Assembly (NCBI GenBank): GCA_014607495.2 | Contig: CP053154.1 | Span: 10,974,001 to 11,038,000 of the forward strand | Source of the DNA: Carposina sasakii | Taxonomy: Eukaryota > Arthropoda > Insecta > Lepidoptera > Carposinidae | Reading direction: 5' to 3' | DNA: 64,000 bases | Notes under the pieces: generated by a model | What the model was told of the DNA's origin: nothing | Seen by the model: the letters and a program-made list of their open reading frames with translations, nothing else | Database searches by the model: none | Shown: in pieces, positions 23,011 to 34,906 of the stretch | Layout of the letters: each line of letters starts with the position of its first letter | Position numbering within the stretch: position 1 is the first letter of the stretch | Position numbers and translations under genes: made by a program

Positions 23011-23223
23011 AGTTTAGCACTGTAACTTAGTGGTGCAGTTCAGAAATACAATTAAGCGATGTCCCTTAGAAATACAAAGTAGTTAGCAATGCTGTTAAAC
23101 AATGCAATGCATTTAAAGTTTACAGATTAGGAATACTGTTTAGAAAAGCAACCTACTCGTAGCAACCTATAGACAGGTTAGCAATACTAATAAAACCCAG
23201 AAATGTATAGAAAGTTTATGAAT

Positions 23224-23327
23224 ACATACATATAACATACATATAATCACGCCTTTATCCCTTACGGGGTAGGCAGAGCACCAAGGGCCGTTAGAACCAC
23301 ATGGTGCCATTTCTGACCAATTTTGAA
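23224..23327 (-). repeat. SINE-like repeat S1
   Basis: Inverted copy of the 3' end shared with 32866-32982 and 38697-38810: ATAATCACGCCTTTATCCC, TACGGGGTAGGCAGAGCACC, CACATGGTGCCATTTCTGAC. Confidence 0.75.
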
Positions 23328-23555
23328 TACAAGTTTATGAATACAATTTCACAAAATCAGTTTAACAATCCAGATGAGCCAGGCAGTTTAAGAATATGTT
23401 TGAATCACAACGGTTAGCAATAAATACAGTTTAGTAATATGGTTTAATAATCCAATTTTACAACGAAATGTAACAGTGTAGACCTGAACTGTAACTTAGT
23501 AGTTAAATTAATATTCATATTACAGTATAGAAATACTTTGCGATGATAGATATAA

Positions 23556-24920
23556 TACAACAGGAAGTTAACATAATAATGCTAACATAATAGCATAATA
23601 AATATAAATAAAACATCATGAAAATATTTAGAAAATTTAATGTGCCTCTGCAAAAGTCTGGTGCAGTTTCAATAAAATAAACCAGTTCGACTAATGTAGA
23701 TCACTTAGAATAATATCGTACCATATGAGAAGTAGGTACCTACGGTTCATGGTGTTAACAAGTCGTAGATACTGCTAGTAAGAAAATTTTTATTAAGGTT
23801 ATTCAATTGAGTTCTAGATTTCTAATATTAGTTCAATGTGAAGCTAGTAAAATTTATAAAATAATTAGGAAAAATTACGGGGAATGTTAAAACTTACTGG
23901 TTTAAGGCTATGTTTGAGGAAAGTATATTACACAATGATATGAATAGTGCCTAGAACTAAGTAAGTCTATTACTGAGCTTTAACTGAAACCTGTAGAACT
24001 TGTCTTGATGTTGTATATGTGACTTAGTCTCTGTGACATAACCCACATTGTGATGTATTCAATCTATGTCTCCTAAACAAGAATCTACTCCTACTTAAGA
24101 AATGGAAACACCTTAGAGTTTTCGACCTTGTTCCAGCTATTCTCCTCTATGCTTGTACCGAAAATAATAATATTAAGTGTCTTTGTGACGTATGATCTAT
24201 ATGACGATGTTGTGACTGAATTATCCATAGAAAAAAGGAATGAATTATCTACCTATTTATTGCAATTATTATACTTCTAGTTAGGTACAAAAAGGGGGAA
24301 TCGTCATCGTTTTCAGCCAATTGCAGTCCACTGCGGGATGTACGCCTCCACCAGAGCACCTCACACTACTTGATCTCCCATTTTGTCGTCAAATCACTGC
24401 CAGCCCCATTCTTTAAGTCATCAGTCTATCTGGCTGGAGCGCGTGCAACGCTACGCTTACCGATGATATATTTTTTTTAAATAAGGGGAAATAGAATAAA
24501 CAAAACAATAAAATAATTTCAGTGTAGGATAATAACTTAAATATTATACATAGGTACTTTTACAAGCTTCAGAAAGTTAATTACAATGAACTTATAAGCC
24601 CCAAATAGTTAGCCAACTTCTGTCCAAAAAAATGTACTATGTGAACTCTCCAAACTTAAGCGATTCGTTCGCCCACTATAATTGATCAGCTACTACTTCT
24701 CTACTTGGAATGCATGATTATAATAATTTACTCTACAAATAAGTAGATAAATAAATACTTTTAGTACACACAGTTAAAAATGAAATAAGACTTAAGTACC
24801 CGAATCAAAACGAAAGAATCGCATACCTACCCGTTTGCAAAAGATGAAGACAAAGAATAATGCAGTTTACTGTCAGGTCTGCCATTATAACGACAGTGTG
24901 CTTCCATAATTATTATAAAG
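23556..24920. other. No gene seen apart from the RTE tail at 24308
   Basis: AT-rich, apparently unique. Confidence 0.55.
24308..24470 (-). mobile_element. RTE-type LINE 3' tail fragment
   Basis: On the minus strand the sequence reads a VEAYIPQWTAIG-like end followed by GGCTGA, preceded by a decayed GRPP-type segment. It is the 3' end of an RTE-like LINE related to, but not the same subfamily as, the 43318-45367 copy. Confidence 0.6.
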
Positions 24921-24922
24921 TT

Positions 24923-25077
24923 GTCTATGTGACGCTGTCTATGTGACCCTGTCTATGTGACGCTTGCTGTCTATGTGACGCTGTCTATATGACCCTGTCT
25001 AGGTGACGCTGTCCATATGACGCTGTCTATGTGACACTGTCCATATGACGCTGTCTATGTGACACTGTCTATGTGAT
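24923..25077. repeat. 14-bp minisatellite, 11 units
   Basis: Head-to-tail units GTCTATGTGACGCT, GTCTATGTGACCCT, GTCCATATGACGCT, GTCTATGTGACACT; one unit carries a 4-base extension. Variants alternate near the 3' end (GTCCATATGACGCT and GTCTATGTGACACT as pairs), implying a 28-bp higher-order duplication. Confidence 0.92.
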
Positions 25078-25210
25078 TTAATGTTCTTTTTTTGTGTGAT
25101 ATTATACTTATTGGGAACAGCTGAAATCTGCGTGAATTTTATTTTACAGATCCTCGTCCAACCCACTAAGAGTGAGCGCCGTGGGACACGGCTTATGCAG
25201 GATGGCCGAG

Positions 25211-25787
25211 TGTTACAGTTTACAGTCAGCACCACATCATACATATGAATATATAGCGTACCTTATAATATTAATTATTATTATTATATAAAGCCAATTG
25301 ATTGAAGCCTTTAAGGCTATATTTTATAAAAGTAGCTATTATGACTCCTGCAATATTGTTCTGGGAGGTTGCGATGGTTGTATAAATAGCAGGGTAGAAA
25401 CTAAATGGTGTCACTTTATTCTTGACTGTTGAGTTTGTAAGACGTTACTCTGCTCGATCTCTGTTCTATTTAAAAACATTGCAACGATATAATCTATTTA
25501 CGGCGAATCGGGTTTCTTGCTGCTTCTTTCCCCGAATGTTATATCGCCTGAAGCAGCTTTAACTGTATAAGTGATAAATAAATAGTTCTACATAGCAACT
25601 GCGATGTTTGACTCCGCATCCTGAATATACTGCTGCGCCAACGAGTAATCATCGGTGATAGGTGTTTATGTTTTGATGAGAGTAGCTCTAGGGAGTCGAT
25701 GACGAGAGCGTAAATTGTAAATTCAAAATAAAAGTTTGTATTAAGTTTTGTGGGGTTTGTATTTACTAAAAGGAGATACTTCTAACA
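25211..25787 (+). repeat. Solo-LTR-like repeat, copy 2 (577 bp)
   Basis: Starts TGTTACAG and ends CTTCTAACA, giving a TGTTA/TAACA terminal pair as in Ty1/copia-like LTRs. Contains AATAAA at 25727 (poly(A) signal) about 60 bases before the end, as expected for R-U5. The 25222-25660 part matches copy 1. No matching 5-bp target duplication (CCGAG before, ATACC after). No internal coding region follows, hence a solo LTR. Confidence 0.65.
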
Positions 25788-26200
25788 ATACCCTGACTTA
25801 CTTGGTCACCTCTTGTAGATTATTATCTATATTAATGTGTTATTTCTAAGCCTTTAAAGTGCAAAAGTTTCAAACACCCATCTATTCCATCCAAACTTTA
25901 ACATTCATAGATAGTATGATTTTCAGGCATCTTGGCGCTATTCCACACTGTTACTTTAACGCAATTTAATATAATATGACCTTATTAGTCAGTCAGCCAC
26001 TTTCCTATCTCATGTAGCCCGAGGGACCCTAACTTGTTATCAAGTAGCTCGAGTTTCTGCTCGATAAGAACAGCTCAGCCACCTTATTTATTACCACATT
26101 TAAGATACTTTAGAAACTCTATTATCATTTATTTGCATTTAGAAGATGGCACAAAAAAGTTTTTATTGTAGAACTATTTTTAATATAATTAATGGTGATG

Positions 26201-26320
26201 TGTGCTGATGAGGGGCTAGATTACATCAGCTGCATCGCCTTCCGAGCAACTAAGTAACTCAGAGTCGTTACCTGCATTTTGGCTATCCCAATTCGGGAAG
26301 ACACCCATACAGTATGTACG
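26201..26320 (+). repeat. SINE-like repeat S2, internally deleted
   Basis: GTGCTGATGAGGGGCT, CATCAGCTGCATCGCCTTCC, then a jump to TTTTGGCTATCCCAATTCGG and the tail. Confidence 0.6.
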
Positions 26321-26465
26321 TACAATCGTAAATACTACAGGTACATAATTATAACGGGATTTTGGTGGGATCGAGTGACCAGTGGGTCATAATCTTAGTT
26401 TATGAGCAACATCTTCGGTAAGAAGGTGCTTGGATCATGTAGTTTTTTTAAATCAAATGAATACG

Positions 26466-26698
26466 ACTGATTGGCGTAGTAGGTAGTGACCCTGCCTGCG
26501 GGACCATAGGTCCTGGGTTCGAATCCCGGTAGGTGCAAACATTGATATGATGAATATCGATGTTTGTTTCCGAGTCATGGATGTCTCTATACTTATCTAT
26601 GTATTTATATACCGTTGCTTAGTACCCACGACACAAGCCCTTAGGGATCTTGTGGGACTAGGTCAATGTGTTGTGAAGTGTGTGAATATTTTATTTTA
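26466..26698 (+). repeat. tRNA-derived SINE
   Basis: Head: TAGTAGGTAGTGACCCTGCC (A-box like) and GGTTCGAATCCCGGTAGGTG (B box). Body: TTTCCGAGTCATGGATGTCT, GCTTAGTACCCACGACACAA, GGGATCTTGTGGGACTAGG. Not a true tRNA: the acceptor stem does not pair. Confidence 0.75.
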
Positions 26699-26779
26699 TT
26701 AATATTGTATTTATTTAAAACTGACGAAAACATATAATTTTATGACCTTTCTCAGGCTCTAGACTACTCGTACCAGTGT

Positions 26780-26889
26780 ACCAATATTCCATTTAAAGTG
26801 GTTTAGTAGTTTAATAGTAGTAGTAGTTTTGGCATGAAGAGGTAACAAACATACAAACAATACTTTCGCATTTATAAAACTAGTTAGGA
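26780..26889 (-). mobile_element. Helitron-like 5' end fragment
   Basis: On the minus strand: TCCTAACTAGTTTTATAAAT, then GCGAAAGTATTGTTTGTATG and TTACCTCTTCATGCCAAAAC, the recognisable 5' region of lepidopteran non-autonomous Helitrons. The 3' part is absent. Confidence 0.6.
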
Positions 26890-27484
26890 TAGTTGGGACG
26901 AGCTTAGTTTTAGTAACAAATCTCCAGCCAGTAGTTACAATCACCGATATATCATACTGTGTAGAGATTGGCCCACATGCAGACAAAGCCCTCCATTGTC
27001 CTCACAAAAGGATGGATCTATTAATTAACTCGTAGACAGATCGCTGTTGTTGTGCTTTTCACCTATATTATCAAAGTTCTGATTGTATACCATTCACTGT
27101 GAGATTGTAAATACGAAAATACAATAAATTGAATCGGTATTACGTCAAAATGGCTGGATGGATTACTACTAACATAGGCATGACGATTTACGATAGCTTA
27201 CGATACCTCCGTTATAATTTTTTATAATGTACAGCCTCGTAGATACGACAACCTATTTAATTCAGTGTACGAAGAGTATAATATAATAGTATTCTCCCTA
27301 CTCTACCTATATGTATACCTAAAGAATAATACGAGAATATTCGTTTTAAATTTTTATCTATAGCTAGTTAGCTATAGCATATAATTCTATAGCAGATTTT
27401 AAAAAAAGACCGTATTGGTAAAGTAGGTATGTGAACAGTTCGCCATCTGCACCTATTACTCTGTGGCAGATTTGAAAAAAGATA

Positions 27485-27790
27485 ATATCTTCTCTTGTTC
27501 ACTGCTGCCACAGTTGGGTCTTGCCCATAGTCACCATGCCGCTGGACAACCGGGTTGGTGACCGCAATTTGATTTATGGACTATGTTGTTAGCACGGGAG
27601 GCGCTGCTGCGTACCTCTCGGAAACCCTTAATCGCCTCGTACGATACCCACGGGCAGGCAAGGGTGGTACAAACTCTACTCTGCCTGCACCACGCGGCTA
27701 ATATCTTCTCTACACAGTCTTTATTCTCTCTATCAACTGGGTTACCTAAACCGAAAATTGACCAAGAAGCTGCATCGCGCTACACCGGTT
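27485..27790 (+). repeat. Interspersed repeat, probably LINE-derived
   Basis: TCTTGCCCATAGTCACCATG, GGTTGGTGACCGCAATTTG, GTACCTCTCGGAAACCCTTA, CGCCTCGTACGATACCCACG. I know these blocks from many lepidopteran loci. The 69-codon open frame inside is not a host gene. Confidence 0.5.
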
Positions 27791-27895
27791 GAACTACATT
27801 CATAGCCTATACTAGACCTCTATACCATTTGCACGAAGTCTTGAGTGCTGGAAAATGGTATGGTCCGCTCATGTGCTACCCGAGTTTATTTTGAG

Positions 27896-27942
27896 AAAAC
27901 GGCATGTTCGCTTTCTAGCAGTCGGTATAACATGCCGTTTTT
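27896..27942. repeat. Hairpin, 12-bp arms
   Basis: AAACGGCATGTT ... AACATGCCGTTT separated by about 23 bases, then a second small inverted repeat (CTACTCTAG/CTAGAGTAG) at 27975-28000. Confidence 0.6.
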
Positions 27943-28590
27943 ATATTTCTCGCTCTTGGCAAACTGCTCTTTAACTACTCTAGGAATATAAAACTAGAGT
28001 AGCGGCACAGTAAAATGGGCCAGGCGCTAGCGTCTATGTATTTTAAGATTTTTCGTGCAGTCTCATTTAGATCTACTAAAAAGGGCCAAAAATGGAATCA
28101 TGGATGTTAATTGATCTCTGTGTGAGTCAGTACAACTAATTGTAAAGTTTTAGCAGAGTAAAAATTGCTAAGTTCTACAAAAAAAAACTATAACATTAGC
28201 GCATAAACGTTGGTCGTTATTTGAGTTTTATCTGTTCTAAAACATGTTTATATCAATACATAAATGTTTTCTAAATTTGCTAACTTTTGTCAAGTATCCA
28301 AAACAATTAACTGTTTAATTGCTATAAGATGGGTATAAACAAATAAAAGAAACAAAGTCATTTTCTTAACACCGATTAGCTGTTTCCTTTTAATTTGTTA
28401 GCACATCGTCAAATGTAGACACGGTGAATTTATAATTAGACAGAAATTAATAACGTGGAAGTAGGAGCTTATTTGTTTCCGTATGTGAGAGTTATCGTGA
28501 TAGGTACTAGTAAAGAGATGGGACCAATTTTTTCTCCGTTGGTAGGAGTTGTTCAGTAATCTAAGTTATTGAAGTCACGGAATAAACTAG

Positions 28591-28778
28591 TCCCGCTAAT
28601 AATATGGATATTTCACTCTTTCACGCAAAAAGTACTTCACAGATTATGACCAAACCTGACTGCTATTTAGAATACATCAGAATACCTAATTATAGAGGCT
28701 ATTGTTAATGTATAAAGATGTAAACGTTTTCATGATCCGTCATTATTTCATATAACAAAACTCGCGGGCGACCACTAG
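28591..28778 (+). mobile_element. Short decayed Helitron-like element
   Basis: Starts TCCCGCTAATAATATGGAT and continues CTCTTTCACGCAAAAAGTAC (compare the common insect Helitron start TCCCTACTAATATTATAAA) and ends GCGGGCGACCACTAG followed by T. 188 bp, no coding. Confidence 0.55.
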
Positions 28779-28779
28779 T

Positions 28780-31030
28780 ATCCCATAGAACTAACTGAAT
28801 AGTGATATGCAAATTCTTTGTAAAACCTATAACATAAACAACATTTTCAATTCCGGGTTTCAATGGCCGATACAGTCATATTTTCTTTTCGACTCGGCAA
28901 ATACAGAAAAGTTTGGGAAGCCATAGATCCTATGTATATACAATGTACTTTTCACGTGGGAAGTCATACGGTTTTTTGTAGAACTAAATGAAAACGTATG
29001 AACAATGTTGAAATTATAACGACAGCAGCGCCAATATCTGGAGACTTTACATAGAAAGGATTGTACCTAGTATCGGACAATAGCTGACAACGTAGTGCAC
29101 TATTGTTGCGTTTCACAATGCTTTCTGCCTGACCTATAGGTATTTATGGGCAGGAGGATAATAAATTGCATTAAAATTTGGTTGTAGTTTATCAGAAAAT
29201 CTACTATATGTCCTACAAGTAATGTACCTAATATATGTAATATTGTAGGTATCTACTAAGTAAAATAGAATACTGGTTTTGATTTCAATATTCATTTACG
29301 TACGCAGAAAGTAAAAAATAATCAAGCTGATTCTTATAATTTATTCAATGTATTTTTCCCATAGATATAAATAAACTTCTTCGTTCACCATATTTATTTG
29401 AAAAATTAAGTTTAAAAACAATTTAAATCTTCACTGAACACAGAAATCAAACCTCGTATGAGAATGTTATAAGGTTCTAAGTAAAATCTCTCGAACTAAA
29501 CAGCTCAAATGCATTAGCTTAGTAAAAGATAGAGTTCCGACGCCACACTTCACATAATATGAGAAGGAAGCTAAAACTTGTTACAACCAACTTACACCTT
29601 AAATAAACTCCAGACAAACTTTCAGCTAGAATGTTTGGAAACTGTACAAACATCAAGACTTCACCTACGAGTATATGCAGTAAAGTAATTATTTCTGTAG
29701 AGTATTTGACTTGCTAGCTTCATATAAGGTGACTTGGAAACTGATCTGCCACTTTGGATATTAATGGATAGTAGATTCTGTGGCTACATAATAATAAACG
29801 CAATGAGCTGCTGAGACTGTGTAACATGGGGACATAGTTAAATTCCCATTTCGGATATCTATCGTAAATAATCTTTAGCGTGCATGAAGAATATCATGAA
29901 AGTAGATGAAGCGAAAGAGGTGTGTCAGGATCGTAGCAAATGGAGATCCGTGATCTCTGCCTACCCCTCCGGGAAAGAGGCGTGATTATTATGTATGTAT
30001 GTAATCTTTATCAATTATTTAAAAAAAATAGATGGATCAGCCTAGAGAAGAATGCGTTAATATCTTAGATATAAAAATATTTGACTTGGTTTCGTTCAGG
30101 TTTCGTTACATCAAAAGTAATGATGAACCATAGAGATGAACTGTACCTTATGCCTAATGTGAATGTAGTGAATGTATAACTCGTACACGTATTTTCAGAA
30201 AAACATCGCAGCCACAAGTACGTACGTACCTAAGTCACGTATTACAATTGCCATAGTATTTTACTTGAGTATTTTACTTGTGAAATCGCCAAGTAACTAA
30301 ATGGTCTAATAACAAACAACATTTAGATGCACCCTTCAGGCTATAAAGATAGGCAGTTTAAGGCTGTCCCACCAGAACCTTCCTGTGTAACTGTTTAAGC
30401 GAGTGTTAATGAATATTTACAAGTCGGGCTCTTCCTTGTTATATTGTTGTTCTTTGTTGTAATTGGAGAATTCAAAATAACATCGGTAGAGTAATTTAAA
30501 GGGGCGGTTGTATCGTCCATACGCAGTTATAATAATTATAATAACTACAGTTCCTTGTAAATGACCAAACAAATTCTATCAAATGATAAAAAAGGATTTT
30601 AATATATCACTTGTGAATCCTTATCCTGCAGCTTGTGTCGTGTGTCTGATGATCAAAATAAGTAATACCTGCTTGTGAACAAATGTCAAAAATAAGCAGA
30701 TATTGTTTTACACCGTCAGTAAAAGCTGATAAAATTTTACGTCAGTCCGGGAGCATGTGCGCCGATAACTGCCCCAGATGTGGAATCGCGATAAAATTTC
30801 AAATTCCATTGTTTATCCGATAAAAATTGGGTCATAAAGCGAAAGTTATCGCTCCCCAAACCCCAATCACAATTTTGGCTGTAGTACCTACTGTAGGTAC
30901 ATACCTATACATATTTCACTCGGTCCCTTCGTAGGTCTCGATGAATATAGGTTTATTTTGGGTTCTGTGTGGAAATTAAAATGAAACTGTTTTGCTAATA
31001 CATTAAAATATATTGTATTGCTAATGCTTA
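28780..31030. other. No gene seen apart from the SINE end at 29925
   Basis: AT-rich, no open frame above 60 codons that looks like protein. Confidence 0.6.
29925..30003 (+). repeat. SINE-like 3' end
   Basis: GGATCGTAGCAAATGGAGAT, CTCTGCCTACCCCTCCGGGA, GGCGTGATTATTATGTATG: the usual 3' end of a lepidopteran non-LTR/SINE repeat. Confidence 0.55.
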
Positions 31031-31032
31031 TA

Positions 31033-31292
31033 CAGGATGTAACAAAAAGGGTATGTTAAGCGAAAAGCTATGTAAATAGCCCGATATAGAGAACCTATCC
31101 ACAAAATTTGAGATCCGAAATCACATGTTTATTTTTCCCGATTGTATGGAGAATTTTTAAATATCTCAGGAATTTTCATACAATCTTGAAAATTAAAAAT
31201 GTAATTTCGAGTCTCAAATTTTGGGAATAGGTTCTCTATAGTGGGCTATTTATACAGCTTTTCGCTTAACATACCCTTTCTGTTACACCCTG
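31033..31292. mobile_element. MITE family A copy 4
   Basis: Full-length palindrome (CAGGATGTAACA... to its complement), TA at both edges (31031-31032, 31293-31294). Flanks are AT-rich with no recognised host repeat. Confidence 0.85.
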
Positions 31293-31294
31293 TA

Positions 31295-32860
31295 TATATT
31301 AAAACGTTTACAGTTTGTAAGTTTAGGAAGCACCATTTTGGTTCGCTTTATGGATTACCTAATAGTGTATGATTTTAATTTGAAAACCATTAACACTTAG
31401 TTTAATCCAAGAAAAGACCACCTCCTTTTGTAGGATTTAAACTTGAGGTAATGAACCGGCTTTTCGTGTCGAATTTCCGTTCTATCAGAGAAAATAGAGC
31501 CTAAACCTGTGATTGCGCACACACTTGTGCTTTATGATATGTCATGCGCATGATCGAAATACGGTCGTCTCCGATTGTTTAACGCTAAATAATTTTTAAA
31601 TTTTAAATATTATTTTACGGAACACAACTCTTTGTAAAGACTTGGAACTGACTGGATTTTAAATATACGAGCATTGCGGTCAAAAGGATAGCAATAAATC
31701 GTGTACGTGTCTGTATCGTGACGCTCCGGCATGCTACATATTTTATATCGATATATTTTGGAAATTATACTGCGATGTCCCTTGCTATAAATATTATATT
31801 TCAGGAATATTATCACAAGAACAGAATCTATGATATTAGTAAACGAGCTGTATTATACCTACCTAACCTACTATTGATGATGACTTTTTTCTTTTTGATG
31901 GCTAATGTTGTTTATTCCAGAATATTACTTAAGCAAGAAAAAAATTTATTCATGACAATAACAATTAATTATTGCAAAGAATCAACCTAGATTGTTTAGA
32001 ACAAACAAGAAACTACCGACACAAATTTAACCGCAAAAGCACAATTTTATAAAAGAGAAAAACGTAACAGCTTAAGCGAATAGTGTAATTAAAAATGTAC
32101 CGTTTTTAATCTAGATTGCCTGGTAAGATAATTAATTACAGTGTTTTCAATGCCTCGTTCATACTATAATGCTCGTGTTCTTAGCGATAACTTTTCCTAC
32201 AGGGCAGTATTGAAAGTGTTTCTAGTATTTTATTATCTTTAATAAAAGAGTTATATTTCAAAGGTCGAGTGTAGAATATAGGGGGTTAGAATCAAGCAGA
32301 GTGGAGTATCCAAAAATATATCCTAACCTTTCTTAGAGGATATTCGTTTATATTCTTATAAAAATAGTAAAGCATTAATTCTTGGCTCGATCTTAATAAT
32401 AACATACATAATAGGTCGGAAACAGTCGTGTGCATATTATAAGGTAGCCAGGTACGCCGGCAGGTTCATAAAGGACATAGCACAGCCATGTTTAGCTTGT
32501 AAATAAATAATAGATAATCATATTGAAAAGGTAAACAAAGGACACAAATTGACTTGACAAATAGCAATCTGGGAATGTAGGCCAACCCTGCCGTGCCTGG
32601 CCCACGTTCGCGTGACGTTACGCAAAAACAATAGTCAGAAAACCGATCTTTTTGCACGCGAAATCTACTTCTTTCCATAATCGTACAATGACTTATGATT
32701 AGCATTCATTGTAGATATTTATAACCAATACAAGCGAATTACCTATGTACAGATGAACAGAGCACCCTCCTCCTTTTAAAAATTTGTTTAGTAAAAATAA
32801 CATACTGCACAAGTCAGTAGAGGAACAAGGATCTTGGTTTTTTGTAGGCGATAGGTTGAC
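31295..32860. other. No gene seen
   Basis: A 90-codon frame at 31718 overlaps an opposite 68-codon frame; neither is recognised. Confidence 0.55.
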
Positions 32861-32865
32861 CACCA

Positions 32866-32982
32866 AACTTGTACATCTCAACTATACCCTTAAAATTGGT
32901 CAGAAGTGGCACCATGTGGTTCTATCGGCCCTTGGTGCTCTACTTACCCCGTAAGGGATATAGGCGTGATTATATGTATGTA
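32866..32982 (+). repeat. SINE-like repeat S1
   Basis: AACTTGTACATCTCAACTAT, AAAATTGGTCAGAAGTGGCA, CGGCCCTTGGTGCTCTACTT, GGCGTGATTATATGTATGT. Confidence 0.75.
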
Positions 32983-33026
32983 TAAGGTATGTATTTAGTA
33001 AAAATAGATACAAGCAAAAAATAACA

Positions 33027-33320
33027 TTGTCATTTCTGAGCCCAATTATTAAAATAAACCAATCGTTTACCCAAATTGATGAAATGAAAGACAAACAAGT
33101 AATTGAATTTATTTATTCGGCGACGACGTCACAAAATGAACAATTCCCGAAATTGCGCAACATCCTCATTCACTGCGATATTTTGGAAACATACTCTCAA
33201 TTATTAAATTTTGGTTATCGGAAATTTACAGACGAACTTTGTGCGGGATTCCATTCAAATACACTTGTTTGGGAACGTTGTTTGGACTCCTGCGATAATT
33301 TAGGAAATGATCAGTTTTAA
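33027..33320 (+). other. 97-codon open frame, unidentified
   Basis: Open from 33027; the first ATG in a good context is at 33079. Reads QVIEFIYSATTSQNEQFPKL ... RNILIHCDILETYSQLLNFG ... WERCLDSCDNLGNDQF, then TAA overlapped by AATAAA. Sequence is more protein-like than most chance frames here, but no family is recognised and no splice or promoter evidence was found. Follows directly after an S1 SINE. Confidence 0.2.
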
Positions 33321-33394
33321 ATAAATAGATGTATTGGTAGCTTTCGGACTCCGGCGACTTCGACTGTGTGAACCTATATATAGCCTATGTGTTA

Positions 33395-33505
33395 AATTAA
33401 TCTGAAATATAAGCTATATAACTATAACTGCCAAGTTTGATAGAAATCTATTAGGTAATTCTGATTTTGTGCGTGAAAGAGACACCATAAAATGGTATAT
33501 TATTA
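33395..33505 (-). mobile_element. Helitron-like internal fragment
   Basis: Minus strand reads CTCTTTCACGCACAAAATCA, a TAGATTTCTATCAAACTTGG segment and ACACATAGGCTATATATAGG, typical of the internal part of the same Helitron-derived repeats. No ends found. Confidence 0.4.
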
Positions 33506-33927
33506 TAGGTAAATAAATATTAGTAGTTTAACTTCATCTGTGTATAGGTAGATACATTAAAAAATTATCATTACATTTTCAAAAAATAATGAAATGCTCT
33601 CCTAAGTTTGACCTCAAACCAGCAGCACATTATTAATAGCGGATTTTCACTGAGCAAAACTGCTGAAATATTAAATTGTATGTATGTACGTCATAAAACA
33701 ATTTTAATGAATCTTATAGAATGCCTATCTCACATTAGCAGAACTCGTTTGTTCCCGCAACATCAATAATTCACAATGTACAGCAACATGTTCAAACAAC
33801 GCGTATGAGAGCAGCGCTCTACCGCGAGAGCAAATAGTTCAAATTTAATTTAGAACAAATATTACATGCGCACGCTAAACAGCTCGATTCTGGGAAGTTA
33901 GTAGATAATTTCAGAAATACGGGAGGT

Positions 33928-33988
33928 AATAGGAGGGTATGTTAGGCGAAATGCTATATAATTCCGCGCTGCAAAGAACCAATTTTAG
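33928..33988 (+). mobile_element. MITE family A fragment
   Basis: About 55 bases (GGGTATGTTAGGCGAAATGC to CAAAGAACC) match the family A left arm but lack the CAGGGTGTAAC end. It lies right beside the longer relative starting at 33994. Confidence 0.5.
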
Positions 33989-34248
33989 AAATACAGGGTG
34001 TAAGAGAAGGGGTATATTAGGTTAGGCGAAATGATATGTTTTAGTCGCTGTAGTAGAACCTGTTCACAAAATGTTCAAAACCTTGGTTTTGCACACTTTG
34101 CGTCTTCCCCTATGATACAAATCTTCACATTTCCGAAGTCCATGTAGGTACAAGGAAGAGCATTGAAAAACTGGTGCCAGCGTTTTTTTATTCCTACTTT
34201 GTCAAATGATTATTTGCATTTCTCTGGTCGCATCTTAAAGAAGTTGCA

Positions 34249-34509
34249 TTGGCGGGAATGACTGGTGAGCTAATCTCGCATTTAACTCTGTACAATAATC
34301 AAAGTCTTAAAAATATTTGTAGCGGCACTTGTACAATAAATTATAATAAAACTGTTGCCAATTTTCAAGAGAAAGAGGTGTGCTTTGTCTATATAAAAAT
34401 ATTTACCATTAAAAAGCCAGGAACGGCCATAATCGCCTTTCAGTTAAGACTTATTGCAGAGTTGAAAGCTTTCGCGTTTTCAGACAGACTGTGGAGTATG
34501 TCTCACTAG
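34249..34509 (+). other. Unrecognised open frame inside the 33994-35122 element
   Basis: 86 codons, no domain recognised, no catalytic motif. Its length is within what chance gives in 64 kb of six-frame sequence; listed because it is the only open frame in the enlarged MITE relative. Confidence 0.15.
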
Positions 34510-34906
34510 GGCACGTCTGGTGTCACGCGGTATCGTGGCCATGAGGCATTTATTTGGAATCGATCCATTTCTTTAGCACCAGCGGGGTAACCATGAAATT
34601 CTAGAGCAAAATTGTTTACATTGTCGTTTTGTCGAGTAGCTGACTTACTCCTGCTAGAAGTAGAGTAGAAGGACATCACGCTGAATTCATAGTTATAGGT
34701 AGGTACTTATATACTTCTGTGAGTTCACGAGCGTCTCAGATTGTGCACTGAAACTCAAATGTAACGTTTAGTATTTTGCTTTTATTTACCGTACATGTTT
34801 TCCTGCTAGTAATAACACTGTGGTATAACTCAAAACATTGGTACTTGTTCAGTATTACAGTTTTTCCCTGACGGTCACACTATCAATAGATTATATTATA
34901 TAAAAA

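Larger units (their letters stand above)
22040..23555 (+). repeat. Decayed 13-bp minisatellite (TGCAGTTTARCAA)
   Basis: Units such as TGCAGTTTCATAA, TGCACTTTAACAA, TGCAGTTTAACAA, TGCAATTGAGCAA, TGCTGTTAAACAA, TACTGTTTAGAAA and TATGGTTTAATAA recur head-to-tail with drift and indels over about 1.5 kb. The array is interrupted by an AT-rich hairpin segment, the R5 repeat (22655-22789), a (TAAA)-rich stretch (22825-23010) and a SINE (23224-23327). Individual units differ by 2-5 bases. Confidence 0.7.

Noticed and set aside
24923..25077. CRISPR array
   Set aside because: Units are contiguous 14-bp repeats without spacers, in eukaryotic DNA.
20011..25787. Full-length LTR retrotransposon bounded by the two LTR copies
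   Set aside because: The 5 kb between the direct LTR copies contains minisatellites, SINEs and unique DNA but no gag or pol motif, so the copies appear to be separate insertions.
26466..26540. tRNA gene
   Set aside because: Has A- and B-box-like segments but no paired acceptor stem, and is followed by a repeat body shared with 48972-49185: a tRNA-derived SINE.
34012..34026. Telomere-like TTAGG repeat
   Set aside because: Only two units (TTAGGTTAGG) inside a MITE arm; no array.
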